Shown: positions 53,476-61,530 of the stretch, in pieces
How positions within the stretch are numbered: the first letter of the stretch is position 1
How the letters are laid out: every line of letters begins with the position of its first letter
Source of the DNA: Verrucomicrobia subdivision 3 bacterium UBA693
GTDB taxonomy: Bacteria > Verrucomicrobiota > Verrucomicrobiia > Limisphaerales > UBA8199
Direction: 5' to 3'
Length of the DNA stretch: 64,000 nucleotides
NCBI GenBank assembly: GCA_002298785.1
Contig: DBMR01000102.1
Location: 18,845 to 82,844, forward strand
The notes under the pieces: model-generated
What the model was told of the DNA's origin: nothing
The model's database searches: none
The model's input: only the letters and a program-made list of their open reading frames with translations
Program-made: the position numbers and the translations under genes

Positions 53476-54362
53476 ACTCCGAGTCTCCCGTAATTGAAAT
53501 CAACCGCCTGGTCCGCAAATTCGGCGCCGCCGAGGCGGTCAACGACTTGAACCTGCGCATCCGCCGCGGCCAGTGCTACGGCTTTTTTGGCCGCAACGGC
53601 GCGGGCAAGACCACCACCATCAAATGCCTCCTCAACCTGTTGCGCCCGACCTCGGGCGAGGTGCGGGTATTTGGCCTGGACCCGCGCCTGAGTGAAGTGG
53701 CGATCAAGTCGCGGCTAGCGTACGTGCCGGATTTCGTGGCGTTCTACCCCTGGATGACGGTACGGCAGACGCTGGATTACCTGGCCTCCTTCCGCGAGCG
53801 CTGGAATCGGAAGACCGAGCTCGAGCTTTTGGGACGCTTCCGGCTGGACGAAGACCGCAAGGCGAACGCGCTTTCCAAAGGTCAGAAGACGCAATTGGCG
53901 TTGATTGGTGCGATTTGCGCCGAACCGGATTTACTCGTCCTGGATGAGCCGACCTCCGGACTGGACCCGATCGTGCGACGCGAATTCATCCGCACGGTCA
54001 TCGGCGCCTACCAGGAGGCGGATCCGGGAAACCGCACGGTATTTGTATCGACGCATTTGATCAGTGAATTCGAGGGGTTGATCGATGAATTTACCATCAT
54101 CGAAAACGGCCGTACGCTGATGGCGCTGGAGGCCGACGAGGCCCGGGCGCGCTACAAGAAGATTCGCGCCCGATTTGCCGGTCCACCGCCAGAGGTCGAT
54201 TTTCCCGGCGCCCGGGATATTCACCGCGACGGCCGCGATCTCGAACTCACAGTGAACGGACACTCGGAGGAAGTCCTGGCCCGGCTGCAAGCCCTGAAGC
54301 CGGAAGCGATTTCCACCGAATCACTGACCCTCGAGGAAATCTTCGTGACGGCCCTGAAATGA
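53472..54362 (+). CDS. ABC transporter ATP-binding protein
   Basis: A 296-residue ATPase with Walker A GRNGAGKTTT (residues 40-49), signature LSKGQ (134-138), Walker B LLVLDEP (154-160) and the H-loop His195 (STHLISEF). The signature is LSKGQ rather than LSGGQ, as is common for this exporter group (EcsA/YtrB-like). A C-terminal domain of about 70 residues follows the nucleotide-binding domain. It overlaps the gntR gene by 4 bp, and the permease gene begins 10 bp after its stop. Together they should form an exporter or antibiotic-protection pump controlled by the GntR protein; the substrate is unknown. Confidence 0.93.
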   Translation: MNSESPVIEINRLVRKFGAAEAVNDLNLRIRRGQCYGFFGRNGAGKTTTIKCLLNLLRPTSGEVRVFGLDPRLSEVAIKSRLAYVPDFVAFYPWMTVRQTLDYLASFRERWNRKTELELLGRFRLDEDRKANALSKGQKTQLALIGAICAEPDLLVLDEPTSGLDPIVRREFIRTVIGAYQEADPGNRTVFVSTHLISEFEGLIDEFTIIENGRTLMALEADEARARYKKIRARFAGPPPEVDFPGARDIHRDGRDLELTVNGHSEEVLARLQALKPEAISTESLTLEEIFVTALK

Positions 54363-54367
54363 GGAGG
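54362..54367 (+). promoter_or_regulatory. Strong Shine-Dalgarno sequence of the ABC permease gene
   Basis: AGGAGG lies 5 nt before the ATG at 54373, directly after the ATPase stop codon. It favours this ATG over the GTG at 54367, which falls within the Shine-Dalgarno. It is one of very few strong Shine-Dalgarno sequences I saw in the window. Confidence 0.75.
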
Positions 54368-54372
54368 TGAGC

Positions 54373-55839
54373 ATGCTATCCAAGCGTTGGAGCAAAGAAC
54401 TACGGGAATTATGGCCGGCCTTCGCCGCGACCCTGCTGCTCATCCACGTGCCTTACCTTTGCTGGGGCCGGGACGCGCTAGATTTCGGGTATATCGCCCT
54501 GGGGCTGGGGAGTGTGATCATGGCCGGGAGCGCTTTCGGCATCGAGTTCCAGCGTCGGACCATGCCCCTCTTGCTGTCGCAGCCGGTCTCCCGGGCGACG
54601 CTGTGGACGGAAAAGTTGGGCGTCCTGGGACTTTGCCTGGCGGTGAGTTCGCTGACCCTCGGGCTGCGGTTTTATTTGCTGGACCGTTGGAACCAAGGTG
54701 CCGCGGGCTTATATCTGGTACCGCTTTGCGCGTTTTGCGGGGCCCCGTATCTAACGCTGCTGGTGAGGCACGGGATCGCGGGCAGTGTGTTTGCGATCGC
54801 GGTTCCCGGGTTGCTGATTGCCGGCGCCAGCTACGTCACGGACCACACAAATCTCACCGAATACCAGGTGGAGGATCTGATCACCTATATGCTATGGAGC
54901 TATTGCGCGCTCTTCTATCTACTGGGCTACCAAAAATTCAAGGCCCTCGAGGTCACCGATGGTCCGGCAACGGAACTTCACCTGCCGGTGAGGATAGCAC
55001 GCCTGTGGCCACGGAGGGAACGCAGTGACACCTTCTCCGCCAGAGGGCAGTTTTTGAACTTGTTGGCCAAGGAGCTGCGCCTGCAACAAACCAGCCTGCT
55101 CATCGCCGCCTTGTTCGTGTTGGTCGCGATCGCCGGAGGGCTCCTGCATTGGAGCCGTCCGGAGTCCACTCAGGTGGCGGATTGGGTAGTGGCGGCCGAT
55201 TTCATGATCTTTGTCTTCCTATTGCCGCTGCTGGTGGGAGGCCTGGCTCTGGCTGAAGAGCGTGGCTGGGGTATCAGCGATTGGCACCTGACCCTCCCGC
55301 CTTCCTCCCGCAGGCAATGGGCGGCCAAATCTTCGGTCGCTCTAACGATGAGCTTTTTGCTCGGGGTGGTGCTGCCCGCGGCTATGATGCTGGTGGGTCA
55401 CGAAATCTTGTCCAGCGGCGGTCCAAAAGAGGATTTTCCGCCACCATACGCCGCGTTTTTGATCGTGGTGGTGCAACTGCTCGTCACCAGCCTGGCGGTG
55501 TATGCCGGATCATTCAGCACCAGCACGCTAAAGGCGATGCTCCTGGCGCTGGCCATGGCCTTGGGTGGCTTGCTGGTAATCAAAGTCGCGTTCTATTACG
55601 CACAGGCCTTCAACCTGGTGGGCGGTTCCACCTATGGCTTGGTTCCGGTCGCCGACTGGAAAGCGTGGTGCCTGGTTGGTGTGGAATTGCTCGTCGTGCT
55701 GGGTTTGACACAATGGTTTGCTTACCGCAACTTCCGACAGAGCACCATCCGCACTCCCGAAGTGGCCATCGAGATGCTCACGATCTTCCTGGTCGTAGGT
55801 TTATTCGCCGTCCGTTTCGCGGTGAGTTACCGGGTGTGA
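54373..55839 (+). CDS. ABC transporter membrane protein
   Basis: A 488-residue integral membrane protein with about 12 hydrophobic segments (for example FAATLLLIHVPYLCW, SLLIAALFVLVAIAGG, FLLPLLVGGLALAEERGWG, SFLLGVVLPAAMML and AMALGGLLVIKVAFYY). This resembles two fused ABC-2-type permease halves, so it probably pairs with the ATPase upstream as the exporter's membrane part. A strong Shine-Dalgarno sets the start at 54373. No closer family can be assigned from sequence alone. The intergenic region after it (55840-56034) contains the box for the sensor kinase operon. Confidence 0.85.
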   Translation: MLSKRWSKELRELWPAFAATLLLIHVPYLCWGRDALDFGYIALGLGSVIMAGSAFGIEFQRRTMPLLLSQPVSRATLWTEKLGVLGLCLAVSSLTLGLRFYLLDRWNQGAAGLYLVPLCAFCGAPYLTLLVRHGIAGSVFAIAVPGLLIAGASYVTDHTNLTEYQVEDLITYMLWSYCALFYLLGYQKFKALEVTDGPATELHLPVRIARLWPRRERSDTFSARGQFLNLLAKELRLQQTSLLIAALFVLVAIAGGLLHWSRPESTQVADWVVAADFMIFVFLLPLLVGGLALAEERGWGISDWHLTLPPSSRRQWAAKSSVALTMSFLLGVVLPAAMMLVGHEILSSGGPKEDFPPPYAAFLIVVVQLLVTSLAVYAGSFSTSTLKAMLLALAMALGGLLVIKVAFYYAQAFNLVGGSTYGLVPVADWKAWCLVGVELLVVLGLTQWFAYRNFRQSTIRTPEVAIEMLTIFLVVGLFAVRFAVSYRV

Positions 55840-55968
55840 ACCGGGCACCGGCCGCGCGCGCTGGGCGAGAGAAAGCCCGGTGCACACTCGTCGGCCTGTG
55901 AACGAAGGTTAGCCCGGCTGGAACCTGTCGCGAACGGCCGCCGGGATCGACACCTTCCTCCCGAAAGG

Positions 55969-55988
55969 ATTTTACAAACCCGTGACAA
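55969..55988 (+). promoter_or_regulatory. Response-regulator box upstream of the sensor kinase gene
   Basis: ATTTTACAAACCCGTGACAA contains TTACAA and TGACAA, whose starts are 11 bp apart, the direct-repeat spacing used by PhoB/OmpR-type regulators. The same 20-bp arrangement (ATTTTACAAAnnnGTGACAA) recurs at 58778-58797 before the ankyrin-repeat gene. It lies 46 nt upstream of the kinase ATG. Confidence 0.65.
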
Positions 55989-56034
55989 CTGCTTTCCTTG
56001 GTTTGTCTATCGTCGCCACCAACTGGTCGGCATC

Positions 56035-58038
56035 ATGGGCAACCCAAGACCGCAATTATTCCGAGGCTTTCTGGGGCGGGCAGTCCTGACCACCCTCCCG
56101 GTGGTCGTGCTCGCGGCGGCTGGATTCCTGTCGCTGCGGCAGGACCGCCGACTGGTCGAGCATGAAGCCTCCGAACGCGCGCAGGAACTTGCCGACAGCC
56201 TGGTCCCGAGCCTGTGGAACGTCCTGGTCGCGCCCCATCAACCCGAGCTCCCCGAGTTCACCCTTGGGACCGCGAGCGACCTGGTCTTTCCCCCGCCCCC
56301 GGCGGCGATCCCCGCACCTCGCCTGCTGGAGGGTGAGGGACTGACCCCCGAGCAGCGCCGCGATTGGCAGACCGCCCGGGCTGTGCCCGCCGGCATGGGC
56401 ACGAACGCGAACTCCACCGATCCCTGGCAACTCTTCATCCACTCGAATCCCCCTTCGAATTATCTCGCGGTGGCCCATTACTCGCTCGGTCTAAAACTGC
56501 TCGAGGCCAGGCAAAGAGAATCGGCTGCGGAGCAGTTTCTCCTGGTCTCGCGCCAGTTTCCCCTGGCCACCGGCGAGACCGGCTTGCCCTTGCAACCTTT
56601 GGCTCAACTCAAACTGCTGCGCCTGGCGACGTCGGACGCGCGCGGGACGAATGGCCTGCCGGGCTTTTGCTCGAATATTGTTAACCATCCGACTTTACTT
56701 ACCCCGCACCTCCTAAACCTGGCCGCCCAAGTGGCGGATACCCTCGCCGACCGGCAGACGTGCGAGTTTTGGCAAAGTGTCTGGGTAAAACACGAAACCG
56801 CCCGCGTCCTGGCATCCTGTGCCAGGCAAGCCTCCCGCCTCACCCCAGCCCTGCCGCCGGTGCTGTGGATCTCGCCGCCCCCAGGAGCAACGGCCGTGCC
56901 AACAACCGCAGCACGCTGGCTGATCCTGCAAACCGAAGGCGAAACCGACAAACGCCACTTCGTTTGCTGGCCGGAACCTAAACTTACCCAGGCGATCGCC
57001 ACCGCCATCCCAGCAACGATACGCATCCCCGACTACTTTGCGGTGAAGGTTGCGGCTGCCGGTGAATCTTTGCCCGGCGCCGGTGGAGCAGTGGGAGTTT
57101 CCAACTCCACGAACCACCAGGTTTTGGCCTCTGCCATTCGCTCGCTCGGTTCCCAGGAAGCGCTGCGCGTGACCATCCTGCTGACTGATCGCACGGCTTT
57201 GTTTGCCCGTCAGCGCGTGCGGTCGTTCTGGTTTGGCTCCCTGATCGCCGCCGCCGCAGTTACCGCCCTACTGGGCTTCTTCGGCACCTGGCGCGCTTAC
57301 GCCAAGGAACACCGCTTGAATGAACTCAAAAGCAACTTCGTCTCCAGCGTCTCCCACGAATTGCGCGCCCCAATCGCTTCGGTCCGACTGATGGCTGAGA
57401 GTCTCGACCGAGGCAAGATCACCGACCACGGCAAACAGCGGGACTATTTCCGCTTCATCAGCCAGGAGTGCCGGCGCTTGTCGGCCTTGATCGAGAATGT
57501 TTTGGACTTTGCGCGGATTGAGCAGGGCAGAAAGCAGTATGAATTTGAAGCCGCCGATCTGACGGCCCTGTTGCGCAATACCCTCACCCTGATGGAACCC
57601 TGCGCGGCCGAACGCGAGGTGGAATTGGCGCTCGACCTGCCGGCGGCGGCGGCGGACGGACTACCCACAACCGTGGATGCGAAAGCCTTGCAGCAGGCTC
57701 TGGTGAACCTGGTGGATAATGCGATCAAACATTCTCCCGCCCAATCCGTGGTCGTGCTGGGATTGACGCCGGGCAATCCGCTCCGGCTCTGGGTGGCGGA
57801 TCACGGGCCCGGCATCCCTCCGGCGGAACACGCAAAGATTTTCGAGCGATTTTATCGGCGCGGCTCCGAACTCCGGCGCGAGACGCAGGGCGTGGGAATC
57901 GGCTTGAGCATCGTCAAACATATCGTCGAGGCGCATCACGGACGCGTCCTTGTCCAGAGCGACGTCGGCCAGGGATGCCGTTTCACCATCGAATTGCCCA
58001 CCCAACCCGAAATCACCTCGACCGTGCGCACGCTCTAA
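56035..58038 (+). CDS. Sensor histidine kinase with large N-terminal domain
   Basis: A 667-residue membrane kinase: a first helix at about 14-32, an extracytoplasmic region of roughly 360 residues, a second helix at about 397-416 (LIAAAAVTALLGFF), a dimerisation domain with the phosphorylated His441 (VSSVSHELRAPIASVR) and an ATPase domain with LVDNAIKHS, DHGPGIPPAEHAKIFERFY and GVGIGLSIVKHIVEAHHG. The sensor part includes a TPR-like stretch (AVAHYSLGLKLLEARQRESA) at about 145-165 and seems not to belong to a common sensor family. The regulator gene starts 2 bp after its stop. It probably autophosphorylates and passes the phosphate to that regulator; the signal is unknown. Confidence 0.92.
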   Translation: MGNPRPQLFRGFLGRAVLTTLPVVVLAAAGFLSLRQDRRLVEHEASERAQELADSLVPSLWNVLVAPHQPELPEFTLGTASDLVFPPPPAAIPAPRLLEGEGLTPEQRRDWQTARAVPAGMGTNANSTDPWQLFIHSNPPSNYLAVAHYSLGLKLLEARQRESAAEQFLLVSRQFPLATGETGLPLQPLAQLKLLRLATSDARGTNGLPGFCSNIVNHPTLLTPHLLNLAAQVADTLADRQTCEFWQSVWVKHETARVLASCARQASRLTPALPPVLWISPPPGATAVPTTAARWLILQTEGETDKRHFVCWPEPKLTQAIATAIPATIRIPDYFAVKVAAAGESLPGAGGAVGVSNSTNHQVLASAIRSLGSQEALRVTILLTDRTALFARQRVRSFWFGSLIAAAAVTALLGFFGTWRAYAKEHRLNELKSNFVSSVSHELRAPIASVRLMAESLDRGKITDHGKQRDYFRFISQECRRLSALIENVLDFARIEQGRKQYEFEAADLTALLRNTLTLMEPCAAEREVELALDLPAAAADGLPTTVDAKALQQALVNLVDNAIKHSPAQSVVVLGLTPGNPLRLWVADHGPGIPPAEHAKIFERFYRRGSELRRETQGVGIGLSIVKHIVEAHHGRVLVQSDVGQGCRFTIELPTQPEITSTVRTL

Positions 58039-58040
58039 CC

Positions 58041-58763
58041 ATGGAACGACTACTCATTATCGAGGACGAACTGCCCATGCGAACGGCTTTGAGCGATGTC
58101 TTGAGCGCGGAGGGTTACCGCGTGCTGAGCGCGGCCGACGGCGAAACCGGACTGCGCCGCGCCCTCGAGGAGAAGCCCGACCTGATCCTGCTGGACGTCA
58201 TGATGCCGCGGCTGGACGGGTTCGCGGTCTGCGCCGAGCTGCGGCGCCTGGCCAGTCCAATCCCGATCCTCATGCTCACCGCGAAAGGGCTGATCGAAGA
58301 CCGGGTCCGCGGCCTGGACGCCGGCGCTGATGATTACCTGGTCAAACCGTTCAGCACCGAAGAATTGCTGGCGCGGGTGCGCGCGCTGTTGCGCCGTTCC
58401 CGGAAGCAAACGCAGGCTGTATCCCAGCTTGTACTGGGAACCGTCGAGATCGATCTGACCCGTCAAACCGCACGGCGCGGACGCCGCGAATTGCACCTGA
58501 CCGCCAGGGAATTTGCCATGCTGCGGGTGATGGCTGAGACGCCCGGGGAACCTGTCTCCCGTGAACGATTTCTGGACCTCGTTTGGGGCTACACCGCTTT
58601 CCCCACCACGCGCACCGTCGATAACCACATCGCCGCCCTGCGCACCAAGATCGAAAGCGATCCGGAAAACCCCCGCTGGATCCGAACGGTGCACGGCGTC
58701 GGCTACAAATTGGAGCAATCCACAGACCGGGTAGAGCGTCTGGATGCGTCGAACACGCCATGA
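58041..58763 (+). CDS. PhoB/OmpR-family response regulator
   Basis: A 240-residue two-domain regulator. The receiver domain has the acidic pocket (EDE at residues 8-10), phosphoacceptor Asp52 (LLDVMMPRLDG), the switch residues in MLTAKG and Lys in DDYLVKPF. The C-terminal winged-helix DNA-binding domain (about 135-232) has REFAMLRVMAETPGEPVSRE and RTVDNHIAALRTKIE. I start at ATG 58041, two bases after the kinase stop, because upstream in-frame sequence lies within the kinase gene. Regulators of this class bind direct repeats with 11-bp spacing, the pattern found before the kinase gene and the ankyrin gene. Confidence 0.94.
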   Translation: MERLLIIEDELPMRTALSDVLSAEGYRVLSAADGETGLRRALEEKPDLILLDVMMPRLDGFAVCAELRRLASPIPILMLTAKGLIEDRVRGLDAGADDYLVKPFSTEELLARVRALLRRSRKQTQAVSQLVLGTVEIDLTRQTARRGRRELHLTAREFAMLRVMAETPGEPVSRERFLDLVWGYTAFPTTRTVDNHIAALRTKIESDPENPRWIRTVHGVGYKLEQSTDRVERLDASNTP

Positions 58764-58777
58764 AAGCTCCACAGGGC

Positions 58778-58797
58778 ATTTTACAAAATGGTGACAA
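58778..58797 (+). promoter_or_regulatory. Response-regulator box upstream of the ankyrin-repeat gene
   Basis: ATTTTACAAAATGGTGACAA differs from the box at 55969 only in the three central bases. It starts 15 bp after the regulator's stop. A -10-like ATTAAT at 58819-58824 lies 6 nt before the ATG at 58831. If transcription starts at that ATG, the box spans about -53 to -34, a normal activator position. Confidence 0.65.
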
Positions 58798-58830
58798 TTT
58801 CACCGCGCTTAATTCGTCATTAATGGTGAT

Positions 58831-61458
58831 ATGAAATCGATTCTATACCGGTGGCTCGGGGCCGCCACGGCCGGCCTCGCGCTCTCCCTCCAGGCCACCA
58901 CCAACGATCTTACCTCCACGCTACAGCAGGCGCTCTTCGAGGAAGAGGCCAACCATAACCTGCCTGACGCCATCAAGGCTTACGAAACCGTGGTGGCCCG
59001 GTTCGACCAGGATCGCCGGTTGGCGGCCACCGCGGTATTCCGGCTGGGCGAGTGCTACCGGAAACAGGGCAAGACCAATGATGCCGTGATCCAGTACGAG
59101 CGGGTATTGCGGGAGTTTTCTGAAATGCCCGAGCTCAGCGCTTTAAGCAGCCAAAACCTGGCCGCCCTGGGCCGGCCCGGCCAAGCGTCCCCGGCACGCG
59201 CGAAGACGGGAGACGCCTCGAAAGAGGCCAATACCCGGGTCCCGGAGGGCTTTGACACCGAGACCACCGAGGTCAACCGAATCCGGTCGATGATCAAGGA
59301 TAGTCCCGACCTCATTAATGCCCGGGATTCGAATACGGAAAATGACACCCGGCTGCATACCGCCGCCCGGCTGGGCCAATCCACCGTCGTTCAGTTCCTG
59401 CTGGCCAATGGGGCGGAAGTGGACGCGCGCAACAAGTCCGGCCGCACTCCGCTGCACGAGGCATCGGTCATGGGACGATTGGCGGTAGTGCAATTACTGC
59501 TGGACCGAAAGGCGGAACTCAACGCCACGGATCGCAACGGGAGCACCCCGGCGCACCTTGCCGCTGGCGAGGGATACAAATCGGTGCTGGAGGCTTTGTT
59601 GGCGGCGGGAGCCGATCCGAACGCCAAAGATAGCAGCGGCGCGACGCCGTTGCATCGGGCGGCAAGCAAGGATCGCAAAGCCGTCGCCGAACTGCTGCTG
59701 GCTAAAGGCGCGCGCAAAAACGAACCCGATTCCAACGGGCAAACGGCATTGCACCTGGCGGCGGCGACGGGGAACATCAGCGCCATGTCCGCCTTGCTGG
59801 ACGCCGGGTCGGACGTCGAAGCGAAGGATTTCAATGGCGCGACCCCGTTGATCTACAGTGTGAATGCCGGTCGGTTGCCGACATTAAGATTACTGCTGGC
59901 GCGCAAGGCCGATGCCAACGTGAGTTTTGAGATTAGCGGCAACAACGCCAAGCAGCGCACTTGGCCCATTTTACAGGCGGTCTTAAATCTACCGTTGATG
60001 GAACTGCTGCTCACGAACGGGGCCAATCCCAATGTCCGGATCCAATGGAGTGTAGAAAACGAGGAGAATGGAACCACTCCACTGATCGTTGCCACCAGGA
60101 GCCCCGAAAGCCGCCCAGCCGTTCAAATGCTCCTCAGGTTCAAGGCTGATCCAAATCTGGCCACCGAAGCCGGAAAGACCCCGCTCCACTTGTCGCTGGG
60201 ACAGACTGGGAGTTTGCAGGATTTGCTCGACGCCGGGGCTAATGTGAACGCCGCCACCACGAGCGGTGAAACTCCGCTGCACTGGGCGGTGGGTGCCGGT
60301 CTGAAACCCGTGGTTTCCACGCTGCTCGCCCACCAGGCCGCCGTGGACGCCCGCGATAACCGCGGCATGACTCCGCTGCATTGGGCCTCTGTGCTGGGGA
60401 ACCGGGAAATCGCGGAGCTGCTGCTGCTCGGCAAGGCCGATCCCAACGCACGAGACGGCAAAGACCGCACCCCGCTGGAACTAGCGCGGTTGCAGAATAA
60501 TTTTAGCCGGACCCACCACGTCGAATCAGCTGGATTGACGGTCGCCCGGTTTTCGGAGGGGCCTAGTTTCGGCATGCCGGGTATCGTCCCCATGCGCCCA
60601 CCTGGGCAGATAAATCTCCCCGGCCAGGCGGTAACAGCCTCCGGTTCGTATCTCTCGGATTCCCAAAAGGCTTTCGCCGAGACCCTGACCAGCCATGGAG
60701 CCATCGAGGATTTTCCGCGACTCGACCGTATCGAGGTCCGCAGGCCTTCCGTCAATTACCGGGCCCAGTTGTTCAAACGCGGCACCAATGACTGGAATCG
60801 ATTCACTCTCCTCGAGTTACTCGGCACCCATTATTATTTGCTGGCCTCCGAGCCCCGGGGTGAACCCGGCGGCAGATACTCCGGCTCATTCCAGGATTGG
60901 CGCACCCCGGCGCTGGAATTCCCGGACCTGTCACGCGTGCGCATCCGCCGTGCCGGGGCCAATCCCGGGAGCTGGCAGGAACAAACCATCGATCTCTCGC
61001 CCGCGCTCGAATCCGGCGATTGCACCAAAGATGTCACCCTGCAATGGGGTGATGTCATCGACATACCGGTGGCGGACCATGTCTTGAACGAAGCCTGGAA
61101 AGGGTTTTCATCACCCACGCTGCTCGCGGTCAAAAAGTGTCTCACACGCGAAATCGATATCGTGGTAAAAGGCAAATCCAACCGCCTGACCCTCAGTCCG
61201 GAGATCATTATTAACTCACTCACTGGAATGACAGAACTAGCCACTCGCATCCCGTTTTGGATTAAACCGGTGCTGCTCAATTCCAAGCTGTTATTGGCCT
61301 CCTCAGACCTCTCGCGCATCAAGGTCACGCGCCTCGACCCCGGCTCGGGCCAGAAACGGGAATTCCTGGTGGATTGCTCCGAGCCCAAGCCGGCGCCGGA
61401 TTTCTGGTTGCGCAACGGTGATGTCATCGAGGTTCCAGACCGAAGCGGCAATCCCTGA
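58831..61458 (+). CDS. Exported ankyrin-repeat protein with TPR N-terminus and SLBB-like C-terminus
   Basis: An 875-residue protein with a signal peptide (about 1-22), a TPR-like pair (about 28-110, KAYETVVARFDQDRRLAATA), about 11-12 ankyrin repeats (about 171-555; for example GRTPLHEASVMG and GMTPLHWASVLG), and a C-terminal beta-rich region (about 630-875). That region contains two LxxGDxIxVP-type segments (LQWGDVIDIPV and LRNGDVIEVPD) like those of SLBB domains in polysaccharide-export proteins. It likely works as a binding scaffold outside the cytoplasm. It is placed directly behind the two-component genes and shares their upstream box, so it is probably their target. The GH92 gene follows after 72 bp. 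Confidence 0.85.
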   Translation: MKSILYRWLGAATAGLALSLQATTNDLTSTLQQALFEEEANHNLPDAIKAYETVVARFDQDRRLAATAVFRLGECYRKQGKTNDAVIQYERVLREFSEMPELSALSSQNLAALGRPGQASPARAKTGDASKEANTRVPEGFDTETTEVNRIRSMIKDSPDLINARDSNTENDTRLHTAARLGQSTVVQFLLANGAEVDARNKSGRTPLHEASVMGRLAVVQLLLDRKAELNATDRNGSTPAHLAAGEGYKSVLEALLAAGADPNAKDSSGATPLHRAASKDRKAVAELLLAKGARKNEPDSNGQTALHLAAATGNISAMSALLDAGSDVEAKDFNGATPLIYSVNAGRLPTLRLLLARKADANVSFEISGNNAKQRTWPILQAVLNLPLMELLLTNGANPNVRIQWSVENEENGTTPLIVATRSPESRPAVQMLLRFKADPNLATEAGKTPLHLSLGQTGSLQDLLDAGANVNAATTSGETPLHWAVGAGLKPVVSTLLAHQAAVDARDNRGMTPLHWASVLGNREIAELLLLGKADPNARDGKDRTPLELARLQNNFSRTHHVESAGLTVARFSEGPSFGMPGIVPMRPPGQINLPGQAVTASGSYLSDSQKAFAETLTSHGAIEDFPRLDRIEVRRPSVNYRAQLFKRGTNDWNRFTLLELLGTHYYLLASEPRGEPGGRYSGSFQDWRTPALEFPDLSRVRIRRAGANPGSWQEQTIDLSPALESGDCTKDVTLQWGDVIDIPVADHVLNEAWKGFSSPTLLAVKKCLTREIDIVVKGKSNRLTLSPEIIINSLTGMTELATRIPFWIKPVLLNSKLLLASSDLSRIKVTRLDPGSGQKREFLVDCSEPKPAPDFWLRNGDVIEVPDRSGNP

Positions 61459-61530
61459 CCGGAATGGCGATTGGCGAGGTCGGGTTTGGCTGGCTTCAGT
61501 CTTGATCTGTGCGAAGATTGAACCACCAAA

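Noticed and set aside
57975..58040. Upstream extension of the response regulator
   Set aside because: It lies inside the kinase gene; the ATG at 58041 begins exactly at the receiver domain.
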